Positions 15,806 through 22,740 of a DNA stretch of 46,291 nt are shown here, piece after piece. A program made the position numbers and the translations under genes. The notes under the pieces were generated by a model that saw only the letters and a list, made by a program, of their open reading frames with translations, had not been told where the DNA came from and ran no database searches. How positions within the stretch are numbered: position 1 is the first letter of the stretch; every line of letters starts with the position of its first letter. The DNA lies in assembly GCA_013416405.1 (NCBI GenBank), contig JACCET010000015.1, forward strand, positions 1 through 46,291, given 5' to 3'. This DNA comes from Alcaligenaceae bacterium (GTDB taxonomy: Bacteria; Pseudomonadota; Gammaproteobacteria; Burkholderiales; Burkholderiaceae_B).

Positions 15806-16432
15806 ATGAGCGAGAGCCAACTGAAGGATAGCGGCAAGCCTGCCGATGAGATTCGAGATCTTGATCGAAGTACGTTGAAGTGGGTGCTTACCATCAATCT
15901 AGGGCAGTGTGTGGCAGGGGCGATGGTTGGATTGTGGGCAGAATCAACTGCGTTAATTGCAGCGGCTTTGGACAACCTTGCCGATGCGTCGGTTTATGGT
16001 GTCAGCCTCTATGCCATCGGTCGTGCCGCACATATTAAGGTGATGGCCGCGCGCTTATCCGGTTGGTTGCTGATAGGGTTGGCGCTCGGTGTGCTCTTTG
16101 AGGCGGTTCGTCGGTTCTTCGGCGGTGAGGCTCCCATTGGCGCTGCCATGATGGTGATGGCAACTGTCAATGCCGGCTTGAACTTAGTATGCCTACGGCT
16201 GTTGTCGCGCCATCGTGGCAACGACGTGAACTTCAAGGCCTCATCGATTTTCACCAGTAATGATTCGATCGCGAACGTTGGGATCGTTATCTCTGGCGCG
16301 CTCGTAATGTGGCTGGATTCCAATGCGCCGGACCTACTTCTCGGTATAGCCGTAGCCTGTGTCGCTGCCCACGGCGGGAAGGAAATACTTGAAGAGGCTG
16401 CCAAGACTAAAGCCTGTTCAGAAGCTTCTTAA
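15806..16432 (+). CDS. Cation diffusion facilitator family transporter
   Basis: A 208-aa inner-membrane protein with about six hydrophobic helices. The metal-site motifs of CDF exporters are partly visible: LDNLADASVYGVSLY in helix 2 (Asn/Asp ligands) and SSIFTSNDSIANVGIVISG in helix 5. It lacks the long C-terminal cytoplasmic domain of CzcD-type proteins and ends in KTKACSEAS. It probably exports a divalent cation by proton antiport; substrate unknown. It follows the PbrR-type regulator and precedes IS630. Confidence 0.78.
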   Translation: MSESQLKDSGKPADEIRDLDRSTLKWVLTINLGQCVAGAMVGLWAESTALIAAALDNLADASVYGVSLYAIGRAAHIKVMAARLSGWLLIGLALGVLFEAVRRFFGGEAPIGAAMMVMATVNAGLNLVCLRLLSRHRGNDVNFKASSIFTSNDSIANVGIVISGALVMWLDSNAPDLLLGIAVACVAAHGGKEILEEAAKTKACSEAS

Positions 16433-16522
16433 GCGTACGTCGCTGCCCGGAACTGATCTCGAACGGTTCATACAAACCACCCAAAAGAAGTCTCTTGGGA
16501 GCTGTGAGCGTGTATTGACAGC

Positions 16523-16609
16523 ATGGCGTTCCAGACAAATATACTTGCGTTAAATATTGCTGTTGAAGCGGCGCGTGGTGGCAACCATGGCAACGTAAGT
16601 GGTGGTTAG
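16523..16609 (+). pseudogene. Chemoreceptor (MCP) signalling-tip remnant
   Basis: A 28-codon frame reads AFQTNILALNIAVEAARGG, which is the highly conserved hairpin tip of methyl-accepting chemotaxis proteins (family form: FQTNILALNAAVEAARAGE). Nothing else of a receptor is present on either side, and the frame ends 7 bp before the IS630 end. It is a tiny relic of a deleted gene, not a functional product. Confidence 0.75.
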
Positions 16610-16616
16610 CGCACTA

Positions 16617-16635
16617 GAGCATTTTTGATTTAATT
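16617..16635 (+). repeat. IS630 left terminal inverted repeat
   Basis: 19-bp repeat next to target TA at 16615-16616; pairs with 17618-17636 at 17 of 19 positions. Confidence 0.85.
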
Positions 16636-16683
16636 ATATACATAATATAGACTATCCTCTGCGGCCACGATGGAGGGATAGTC

Positions 16684-17088
16684 ATGCATGCCTATTCGCA
16701 AGATCTGCGAGATCGAGTTTTGGGTGCACTGGAGCGCGGCGAAGGCCCTACAGCGATTGCCCGGCGCCATGAGGTCAGCCGTTTGTGGGTGTACCAGGTG
16801 CGCAAACGATGGCAAGAAGACGGTCAGCGCCATAGTCTGCCCATGGGAGGCTATCGACGCTCGCGCATTGCGCATAAGGAAGATCAGATTCGACAGTGGA
16901 TCGGGGCAACGCCCGATCTGACCCTGGCAGAACTGAGTGAACGTCTGGCCAAAGAAGGGATCCAGATCAAGGTCCCGGCACTTTGGCATCAGTTGAACAA
17001 ATGGGGATTGAGCTTTAAAAAAAACCCTGCACGCCAGCGAGCAGTCGCGCGCCGACGTGTATCAGGCCCGGATTGCATGGATGGATGA
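16684..17088 (+). CDS. IS630 transposase, N-terminal part (frame A)
   Basis: 134 codons beginning [20 protein letters not shown], the helix-turn-helix DNA-binding part of IS630 transposases ([17 protein letters not shown] is the recognition region). Homologous sequence stops at KWGLSFKK where a run of eight A residues (17017-17024) occurs; beyond it this frame reads unrelated residues. The rest of the enzyme continues in the next frame, so a complete transposase needs a +1 shift (or loss of one A) at the run. Confidence 0.85.
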   Translation: MHAYSQDLRDRVLGALERGEGPTAIARRHEVSRLWVYQVRKRWQEDGQRHSLPMGGYRRSRIAHKEDQIRQWIGATPDLTLAELSERLAKEGIQIKVPALWHQLNKWGLSFKKNPARQRAVARRRVSGPDCMDG

Positions 17089-17623
17089 TCAACCACGCTG
17101 GGATTGTCGGCATCTGGTCTTTCTCGATGAGACGGCCACCGCCACCAACATGACTCGACCAAGAGGCCGTTCACCTCGCGGCCAACGCTGCGTCGCCTCG
17201 GCGCCCCACGGCCACTGGAAGAGCACAACCTTCATTGCTGGCCTGCGTCATGATGCCATCACCGCCCCACTGGTGTTGGACGGCCCGATGAATGGCGCTG
17301 CGTTTCTGGCCTATATCGAAACCTGCCTGTGCCCCACGCTAAAACCGGGAGACATCGTAGTGGCCGATAATCTGTCTTGTCACAAGGTAGCGGGGGGCAG
17401 GCAGGCAATCGAAGCGCGCGGCGCCACGCTGCGCTATCTTCCACCGTATTCGCCCGATCTGAATCCGATCGAGAAGATGTTCTCCAAACTCAAGGCATTG
17501 CTGCGCAAGGCCGCCAAACGGACCGTGAACGATCGGTGGAACGAGATCGGCAGGGTCCTGGACTTGTTTACCTCCGCAGAATGCGCCAACTATTTTGCTT
17601 CATGCGGGTATGTAAACAAGTAA
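17057..17623 (+). CDS. IS630 transposase, catalytic part (frame B)
   Basis: The DDE catalytic domain: [20 protein letters not shown] (first Asp-Glu), [12 protein letters not shown] (second Asp) and [18 protein letters not shown] (final Glu). The open frame reaches back to 17012 and reads [21 protein letters not shown], the expected continuation of frame A across the A8 run. The annotated GTG at 17057 is therefore probably not the real start; the protein is most likely made by frameshifting or transcript slippage as a ~313-aa fusion, unless the A8 run is an inactivating indel. Confidence 0.85.
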   Translation: MYQARIAWMDDQPRWDCRHLVFLDETATATNMTRPRGRSPRGQRCVASAPHGHWKSTTFIAGLRHDAITAPLVLDGPMNGAAFLAYIETCLCPTLKPGDIVVADNLSCHKVAGGRQAIEARGATLRYLPPYSPDLNPIEKMFSKLKALLRKAAKRTVNDRWNEIGRVLDLFTSAECANYFASCGYVNK

Positions 17624-17636
17624 ATTAAAAATGCTC
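17618..17636 (-). repeat. IS630 right terminal inverted repeat
   Basis: Inverted copy of 16617-16635, 17 of 19 identical, next to target TA at 17637-17638. Confidence 0.85.
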
Positions 17637-19051
17637 TAGCGTATTGAACGTTGCGCCGCTGGAAACACTACTTCGAACTGGGTTGCGTCGGCCGTCGAGC
17701 TGGCGCTGACTCGACCCCCATGGGCCTCTACAATTGTTTTCACGATAGCTAATCCAAGCCCCGAGCCTTCACTGCTGCGCTGGCGCGATGAATCCGGCCT
17801 ATAGAATCGTTCGAAAATATGGGTGAGGTGCTCCGGAGTTATGATCGGCCCTGGGTTCGCGATACAAACGCTTGCCTTGTCGGCGACGAGATTGAGCAAT
17901 ACCGTAACGCTGCGTCCACGCGGCGCGTAGCGAATGGCGTTCGACAATAGATTACTCAGCGCTCGGCGTATCATGAGTCTGTCCCCACGGACGAGTACTG
18001 GGCCGCCGACAGCATGCAGTTGCACTTCGCGTTCTTCGGCCCAGGCACTAAAGTAATCAAATAGCATCTTGATCTCGGCTTCGAGGTCAATCTCAACAAG
18101 CTCAGGTTTAAGTAAATTGTTGTCGGCCTGAGCTAGAAACAGCATATCGCCAACCATTTTGGCCATGCGCTCGTACTCTTCTAAGTTCGAATACAGGATC
18201 TCCCGGTACTGTTCGACGCTGCGGGATTGAGAAAGCGCGACCTCAGTTTGGGTTTTGAGGTTCGTGATGGGGGTTCGAAGCTCGTGCGCGATGTCACCTG
18301 AAAAATCGGAGAGACGGCGGAAGACGTCCTCAAGCCGCTCAAGCATTCCGTTGAAAGACATTGCAAGCCCGACCAGTTCAGTAGGAACGGCGTGTGGTTC
18401 GAGTCGTATATGCAGCTGATCTGACCTGATTTTTCCGATTTCGCGGCTGATGCGCCGTATCGGTGCATGGCCTTGGTGCACAGCGAACCATGTAGCCAAA
18501 ATCGCAATGAGACAGGCCGCCACTGTGATGATTCGGAGGTAGTCCCGAAAGCTGTCCAGATAGTGCAGATGGAAATTGATGCCCGTGGCCACGGCGATGG
18601 TTAAGGTGCTCCGCGCAGGGAAACTGTCCGTTCCGGTCCGTAGTACAGCTCCTCGAAACGTCTCGCCGTGATCTTGCCATATGCCAACCGTGTCAATAGT
18701 GATTTTCTCTACAGGCTGGGCGATTTGAGCAAACCTGTCCAAATTGGATCCCGGCGTAGCATAGATCATCGCACCGGAGTCCGAGGAGATACGATATTGA
18801 GCGTTGTGGTGGCCGGACACGGCATTGGCAAGCCGCTGATTCAACTCGGCACGTGCCATATCAGTCGGTAGCGTGGCTAGCGTGTGCTTTAAGGCCTGAA
18901 CGACCGCATTCAGTTCATCAACATCTTGCTGAATAAAGTGGTTGTTGATTGACCGCTCTACGATCCAGCCGAATGTGAGTAGTACGACTGTTATCACCGC
19001 CCCAATAGAAACGGTAAGCCGTACAGCTAGGGATGCCGGCCGTCTTTTCAT
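17636..19051 (-). CDS. copS: Heavy-metal sensor histidine kinase (CopS/CusS type)
   Basis: A 471-aa inner-membrane kinase. Two membrane helices (about 11-31 and 172-192) flank a periplasmic sensor domain, followed by HAMP, a dimerisation helix with phospho-acceptor H256 (SGDIAHELRTPITN), N-box (SNLLSNAIRYAP) and G-box (EGSGLGLAIVKTIVEAHGG). It pairs with the response regulator 3 bp upstream and is expected to respond to periplasmic copper (silver possible). The stop TAG at 17636-17638 is formed by the IS630 target TA plus the first element base, so the native C-terminus may have been slightly different; all catalytic motifs are intact. Confidence 0.9.
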   Translation of the reverse strand: MKRRPASLAVRLTVSIGAVITVVLLTFGWIVERSINNHFIQQDVDELNAVVQALKHTLATLPTDMARAELNQRLANAVSGHHNAQYRISSDSGAMIYATPGSNLDRFAQIAQPVEKITIDTVGIWQDHGETFRGAVLRTGTDSFPARSTLTIAVATGINFHLHYLDSFRDYLRIITVAACLIAILATWFAVHQGHAPIRRISREIGKIRSDQLHIRLEPHAVPTELVGLAMSFNGMLERLEDVFRRLSDFSGDIAHELRTPITNLKTQTEVALSQSRSVEQYREILYSNLEEYERMAKMVGDMLFLAQADNNLLKPELVEIDLEAEIKMLFDYFSAWAEEREVQLHAVGGPVLVRGDRLMIRRALSNLLSNAIRYAPRGRSVTVLLNLVADKASVCIANPGPIITPEHLTHIFERFYRPDSSRQRSSEGSGLGLAIVKTIVEAHGGRVSASSTADATQFEVVFPAAQRSIR

Positions 19052-19054
19052 CAG

Positions 19055-19738
19055 CTATTCGGGGAGCGTCACGTCCAGCATGTAACCCATGCCGCGTACC
19101 GTGTGGATAAGCTTAGGATCAAAATCGTCATCGATTTTGGCGCGCAGGCGTCGGATCGCGACATCAATGACATTGGTGTCGCTGTCAAAGTTCATGTCCC
19201 ACACCTGGGAAGCAATCAACGAGCGAGGCAGTACTTCGCCTTGACGACGTACCAAGAGTTCCAACAAGGCAAACTCTTTGTTCGTAAGATTAATACGCAC
19301 GCTTTTGCGCTGAGCTCGACGTCGAGGAATATCGAGAACGAGATCAGCGATCTGTAACTGATCCTGGAAGGCGGGAGCGGCGCCCCGCCTTAATAACGTA
19401 CGTACACGCGCTAGGAGCTCTGAAAAAGCGAACGGTTTTACCAAGTAATCGTCTGCGCCCAGCTCCAGCCCTTTGACGCGGTCTTCTACACTATCCCGGG
19501 CAGTCAGAAATAATACCGGCGTCGACGATTTCGCATCGCGTAGAGCCTGGACGATACGCCAACCGTCCACATCGGGCAGCATAACGTCCAAGATAATCAA
19601 ATCATAAGAGCCAGTCAGGGCCAAATGATGTCCGTCCAAGCCAGTGCGCACGAGGTCCACAACGAAGCCGGACTCGACTAGCCCTTGGCGTACATAATCA
19701 CCGGTTTTGGTCTCGTCTTCGACCAACAGCAATTTCAT
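19055..19738 (-). CDS. copR: Heavy-metal response regulator (CopR/CusR type)
   Basis: A 227-aa OmpR/PhoB-family regulator. The receiver domain (1-118) has the acidic pocket (VEDE) and phospho-acceptor D51 ([14 protein letters not shown]); the C-terminal winged helix (130-225) contains [20 protein letters not shown] and [13 protein letters not shown]-type recognition elements. It is first in a two-gene operon with copS. A 16-bp dyad about 105 bp upstream is probably its own operator, and three further copies precede other copper genes in this window. Confidence 0.92.
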   Translation of the reverse strand: MKLLLVEDETKTGDYVRQGLVESGFVVDLVRTGLDGHHLALTGSYDLIILDVMLPDVDGWRIVQALRDAKSSTPVLFLTARDSVEDRVKGLELGADDYLVKPFAFSELLARVRTLLRRGAAPAFQDQLQIADLVLDIPRRRAQRKSVRINLTNKEFALLELLVRRQGEVLPRSLIASQVWDMNFDSDTNVIDVAIRRLRAKIDDDFDPKLIHTVRGMGYMLDVTLPE

Positions 19739-19839
19739 GGGTTCGGTCCTGTAGATCCATCGGTTATCACGAAAAGAAGAGCGCTTTGCCGTCCATTGTT
19801 AGACTTTAGTGCCATGGCGCTGACGGCAACATGACGTCA

Positions 19840-19859
19840 GCATTACAAAATTGTAATGC
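19840..19859. promoter_or_regulatory. CopR box 1 (copRS / Csp divergent region)
   Basis: A 20-bp dyad with perfect 9-bp arms (GCATTACAA / TTGTAATGC) and a 2-bp centre, between copR (start 19738) and the Csp-like gene (start 20010). It matches the CusR/CopR box layout known from E. coli and Pseudomonas and fits ATTAC-N6-GTAAT seen three more times here. Confidence 0.75.
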
Positions 19860-20009
19860 TACGGTAGAAGCCGTCACCGGTAGAGCTGGGTTGCCAGCTT
19901 TTGCAGGCAAATTACTGCCCGTACGGCATCCGAGTTGCTGCATGAGGCAAGTGGGGCCACATGACGGTGGCCACATGATGATCAAACCTCAACCTTGTTG
20001 GAGATCGAT

Positions 20010-20345
20010 ATGCCTCATGAAAAGTTTCAATCCTGCATAGACGCTTGTTATGCCTGCGCGACGGAGTGCGACCACTGCGCAGCCTCATGCTTGGGGGAAC
20101 AAGATGTCAAAGCCATGGCGCGGTGCATAAAGCTCGATATGGACTGCGCACAAATTTGCCGCCTGGCCGCCAGCTATATGGCCAGGGGCAGTGAATTCGC
20201 CCAAGCCCTTTGCCGTCTATGCGCTGATGTCTGCCAAGCTTGCGGTGATGAATGCGCAAAACACCAAATGGATCACTGCCAGCGTTGCGCCGAGGCTTGC
20301 CGCAGATGTGCTGAAGAGTGCAGGCGGATGGCGCAGACGGCCTGA
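20010..20345 (+). CDS. Csp-like four-helix copper-storage protein (DUF326)
   Basis: A 111-aa protein with 19 cysteines, mostly as CxxxC and CxxC pairs along helices (SCIDACYACATECDHC, LCRLCADVCQACGDEC, CQRCAEACRRCAEEC). This is the signature of cytosolic copper-storage proteins (Csp3 type), in which Cys line the inside of a four-helix bundle and bind many Cu(I) ions. There is no signal peptide, so it acts in the cytosol. The start at 20010 has GGAG 8-11 bases upstream; a TTG five codons earlier is less likely. CopR box 1 lies 150 bp upstream and a terminator follows. Confidence 0.85.
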   Translation: MPHEKFQSCIDACYACATECDHCAASCLGEQDVKAMARCIKLDMDCAQICRLAASYMARGSEFAQALCRLCADVCQACGDECAKHQMDHCQRCAEACRRCAEECRRMAQTA

Positions 20346-20403
20346 GCGGCCTAGCAACCAGGATCGCTACCCGCACGAGCGGTGCGGGCAAACGAACAAA
20401 TTG

Positions 20404-20436
20404 AGGCCAGGGCGCATCATTGCACCTTGGCCTTTT
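20404..20436 (+). terminator. Terminator after the Csp-like gene
   Basis: AGGCCA (20404-20409) pairs with TGGCCT (20428-20433) with extra GG-CC pairing inside, followed by TTTT. A second GC-rich hairpin (CCCGCAC / GTGCGGG, 20370-20388) precedes it. It overlaps the end of the convergent CopZ-like gene. Confidence 0.6.
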
Positions 20437-20635
20437 AAACTTTACGCGACGGACTGTAACCCGCCTCGCGAATAGCTTGTTCTACTACGTCTGCGTCGGG
20501 AACCCCCTCCACGCGCACGGCGTGCTCGGGCAGGTCAACCGAAATGATAGCCTCGGGTGCGGCGTCTTTGACAGCGGCGGTAACGGCGCCCACGCAGTGC
20601 CCACAGGTCATATCGTTTACTTCAAACTGAATCAT
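20435..20635 (-). CDS. copZ: CopZ-like copper chaperone (HMA domain)
   Basis: A 66-aa single heavy-metal-associated domain with the Cu(I)-binding MTCGHC motif at residues 9-14 and the usual beta-alpha-beta-beta-alpha-beta pattern. It carries Cu(I) in the cytosol to a P1B-type ATPase (for example the one at 32806). A GAGGG ribosome binding site precedes the ATG. The promoter upstream has a 19-bp spacer with a CueR-type dyad, so this gene appears controlled by a MerR-class copper sensor rather than CopR. It is convergent with the Csp-like gene. Confidence 0.88.
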   Translation of the reverse strand: MIQFEVNDMTCGHCVGAVTAAVKDAAPEAIISVDLPEHAVRVEGVPDADVVEQAIREAGYSPSRKV

Positions 20636-20675
20636 TTTTTCCCTCTATTGGTAATTCGCCGAGCCGGATAACTAC

Positions 20676-20706
20676 AGGATAAACATTCCCACAGTGGCAA
20701 TGTCAA
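20676..20706 (-). promoter_or_regulatory. CueR-type promoter of the CopZ-like gene
   Basis: On the minus strand, TTGACA (20706-20701) and TATCCT (20681-20676) are separated by 19 bp, the long spacer typical of MerR-controlled promoters. The spacer holds a TTGCCACTGTGGGAA dyad, close to known CueR/CupR operators. No cueR gene is in the window; the only MerR protein here is of the PbrR/CadR type. Confidence 0.72.
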
Positions 20707-20831
20707 CGGATATGGTGTTTTTTGCCGCCTCTTGCAAATAGAACGGGACTTTGCCCCGGACAGGGTGAAGCGATGTGGTGCTTCATACATATCGCAACAA
20801 ATTTATTACCTCTGTGGCGTTCTTTTTAAAG

Positions 20832-20847
20832 ATGACAAAGATGTAAT
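20832..20847. promoter_or_regulatory. CopR box 2 (upstream of DUF2933 gene)
   Basis: ATGAC-AAAGAT-GTAAT, one base different from the ATTAC-N6-GTAAT consensus, 92 bp before the DUF2933 start. Same spacing as the box beside copR. Confidence 0.55.
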
Positions 20848-20938
20848 GCCCGCGCAACCTTTCTGACAGCGACGGACCGTTACAGTAGGCTCATCGCCAG
20901 ATAGAGTTCAAGCGACGCAAGTGCAAGGAGAGCTGATA

Positions 20939-21229
20939 ATGAAATGCGATGTGAAGACGATGTTGAAAGGCGGTCTTGGGCTTGCCGCGTTGATTGCAGT
21001 GGCGTACGCGGCCCTGCCTGTCGCGCGGGAGTGGATCGCTGCGCTGAGCCCATTCTTATTCTTTTTGATCTGTCCGTTGATGATGCTTTTCATGATGAAA
21101 GGCATGCAGTCGTGCCATAGCGATAGCGATTCAAAGAACGGTGGACCCACTCAAGCACAAATACCGGAAGGGACTAATGCTGGCGGGCACTCACGTCCGC
21201 CAGCTCCAGCGAACCGCTTTGATGCTTGA
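20939..21229 (+). CDS. DUF2933 small membrane protein
   Basis: A 96-aa protein beginning MKCDVKTMLKGGLGLAALIA, with two hydrophobic helices (about 11-27 and 35-58). A Met- and Cys-containing segment (MMLFMMKGMQSCHSDSDSKN) and a polar tail follow. This is the DUF2933 pattern common in copper-resistance islands. The ATG at 20939 is chosen for the AAGGAGAG ribosome binding site just upstream. Function is unknown; Met/Cys/His suggest copper binding at the inner membrane. CopR box 2 lies upstream. Confidence 0.75.
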   Translation: MKCDVKTMLKGGLGLAALIAVAYAALPVAREWIAALSPFLFFLICPLMMLFMMKGMQSCHSDSDSKNGGPTQAQIPEGTNAGGHSRPPAPANRFDA

Positions 21230-21236
21230 GCAGACC

Positions 21237-21350
21237 ATGAGAACCAGACTCACGCGAATAGTCATCCTAGTACTAGCGGCAATTGGGTTGGTCGCTATTT
21301 TGGCTTTCGTTTTCATGGGCATCATGATGTTCTGGATGATGAGTGGTTGA
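21237..21350 (+). CDS. 37-residue Met-rich single-helix protein
   Basis: A short frame starting MRTRLTRIVILVLAAIGLVA and ending IMMFWMMSG. It is almost all one membrane helix with several Met residues at the end facing one side. It starts 7 bp after the DUF2933 stop and its stop overlaps the next gene's start region, so it looks like part of the same operon. No family recognised; its reality rests on context. Confidence 0.5.
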   Translation: MRTRLTRIVILVLAAIGLVAILAFVFMGIMMFWMMSG

Positions 21351-21351
21351 A

Positions 21352-21762
21352 GTGAAATTTATTCGTTTCTTGACAGCCCTGCTCGTACTGGCACTGGCCT
21401 GGCTACCTGGAATTAGTCCGGCGAAATTCTCTGCAATAGCTGCCAGCTCCACGAGTATTACCGCCTCAAACTCTGCGTCCCCGGCTCAGGGAATCTTCGA
21501 TTCATTTCGCGGTTGGTTTAGTGATGAGGGAGCTAACCAAGAGCTGCTGCCGCCAGACGAAGCGTTCAAAATTGCGGTGAGGTCCAGCAACGCCGATACG
21601 CTAGTCGCTACACTCACTGCGGCAGACGGCAAAGGAAAGTATGCGTGTATCGTCTCGCTGGCCACGTCAAGCTTGATCACGGCGGACCAGATTCGGCAGC
21701 AATTGAGCATTCACGATGAACTTGTCCATGCAACCGTGGAAATAAACCTGCTGCATACATGA
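21352..21762 (+). CDS. Secreted protein with weak DsbD-N-like segment
   Basis: A 136-aa product from GTG 21352 (alternative GTG 21343) with a signal peptide (MKFIRFLTALLVLALAWLPG). After a Ser-rich stretch comes QELLPPDEAFKIAVRSSNAD then TLVATLTAADGKGKY, which resembles the beginning of the periplasmic N-terminal domain of DsbD (LPPEQAF...). The expected YYLYRDK part is missing and the protein ends soon after, so it is either a short relative or a truncated, diverged copy. Operon position after DUF2933 suggests a copper or thiol role in the periplasm. Confidence 0.5.
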   Translation: MKFIRFLTALLVLALAWLPGISPAKFSAIAASSTSITASNSASPAQGIFDSFRGWFSDEGANQELLPPDEAFKIAVRSSNADTLVATLTAADGKGKYACIVSLATSSLITADQIRQQLSIHDELVHATVEINLLHT

Positions 21763-21805
21763 GAACCAGGCGTAGCCGTTCAGCGTCGCCTAGGTACATC
21801 TGTTC

Positions 21806-22369
21806 TTACATGGTGAGGTGTTCGTACAGAATGACGGTACCGACACCTATCAACGCCAATCCGCCAAGAATCTCCGCCCACTTGCCGGCCACATTGCCGA
21901 TCAACCGGCCGATCATGACACCCAGCGTCACCATTAGGAACGTTGCTAAGCCAATGGCCGCGGCGGTGATCAGAATATTATTATCGATAAAGGCGAGACT
22001 AACACCCACGGCCATCGCGTCGATGCTGGTGGCGAACCCCGTGGCGGCAAGTAACCAAAACGAATGACGGATCGCAGGAGTGGCTTCGGGCTCGTCAGCC
22101 CGAAGGCCGGTGCGAATCATCAATGCGCCCAAGACCAGGAGGAGGGCGAAAGCGATCCAGTGATCCCAGTCCGCAACGAACTCAGCAGCGATGGAGCCTA
22201 GCGCCCAACCGATCAATGGCGTGACGGCTTCGATCACACCGAAAATAATACCCGTGCGCAGCGCTTCCGATAGGCGAGGATTGCGAAGGGCGGTACCTTT
22301 GCCCACAGCGGCCGCAAATGCGTCGGTTGACATGGCTAGTGCTAAGACCATGGTAGAGAGAAAATTCAT
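21806..22369 (-). CDS. mntP: Manganese exporter MntP
   Basis: A 187-aa inner-membrane protein of the MntP (DUF204) family with six helices in two repeats. Each repeat has the conserved acidic motif: [16 protein letters not shown] in helix 1 and [15 protein letters not shown] in helix 4. It exports Mn(II). The start at 22369 gives the canonical length; an upstream frame start at 22423 would run into the riboswitch. A manganese riboswitch lies in its 5' leader. Confidence 0.92.
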   Translation of the reverse strand: MNFLSTMVLALAMSTDAFAAAVGKGTALRNPRLSEALRTGIIFGVIEAVTPLIGWALGSIAAEFVADWDHWIAFALLLVLGALMIRTGLRADEPEATPAIRHSFWLLAATGFATSIDAMAVGVSLAFIDNNILITAAAIGLATFLMVTLGVMIGRLIGNVAGKWAEILGGLALIGVGTVILYEHLTM

Positions 22370-22436
22370 GGGGTGTTCCAGCCGAGCGACACATGGACTT
22401 CCCAGTACGGCTCGGCTGCGCACTGGAAGAGTCTAT

Positions 22437-22535
22437 GGTCTCGCCATGCCTTTCGGCCGGCTGCGCCATGGCATTAAGGCCAAGAATGTTGACGCAGCCC
22501 TTTCGCGCGAAGTCGAAAGTAGGCTACTCCCCAAA
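22437..22535 (-). promoter_or_regulatory. yybP-ykoY manganese riboswitch (mntP leader)
   Basis: Reading the minus strand from 22535, the leader has GGGGAGTAGCC (22532-22522), then GTCAACATTCTTGG, then CATGGCGAGACC (22448-22437). These are the conserved blocks of the yybP-ykoY Mn(II) aptamer in the right order. Between the aptamer and the ATG, CAGCCGAGC (22379-22387) and its complement at 22410-22418 form a 9-bp stem ending 10 bases before the start codon, so control is probably by access to the ribosome binding site. Confidence 0.9.
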
Positions 22536-22606
22536 GAGGAAGCGGAATTCTACCACTCGTATCACGCTAAACAGAGTCCGCAAATGAAATCCGCCGCGAA
22601 TTCCAG

Positions 22607-22622
22607 ATTACAGAAAAGTAAT
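22607..22622. promoter_or_regulatory. CopR box 3 (upstream of copA)
   Basis: ATTAC-AGAAAA-GTAAT, exact in both arms, 118 bp before the chosen copA start. Same arm spacing as the box next to copR. Confidence 0.6.
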
Positions 22623-22740
22623 GGAGCCGTCATTCGTGTGACAGCCGTACTTGATTAAAGTTAGGAATAGCAATTTGTCGGTTCGCCCAGAATGCGGCAG
22701 ACGAAGCTCCGATCAACGATTCATTACAGGATTTCCCCGC

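Larger units (their letters stand above)
16617..17636 (+). mobile_element. IS630-family insertion sequence
   Basis: A 1020-bp element bounded by 19-bp terminal inverted repeats (GAGCATTTTTGATTTAATT left; right copy matches 17 of 19) and flanked on each side by a TA dinucleotide (16615-16616 and 17637-17638), the target duplication typical of IS630/Tc1. It carries a transposase split in two frames. It sits between the CDF gene and copS, and its right end lies inside the copS stop codon. Confidence 0.9.
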
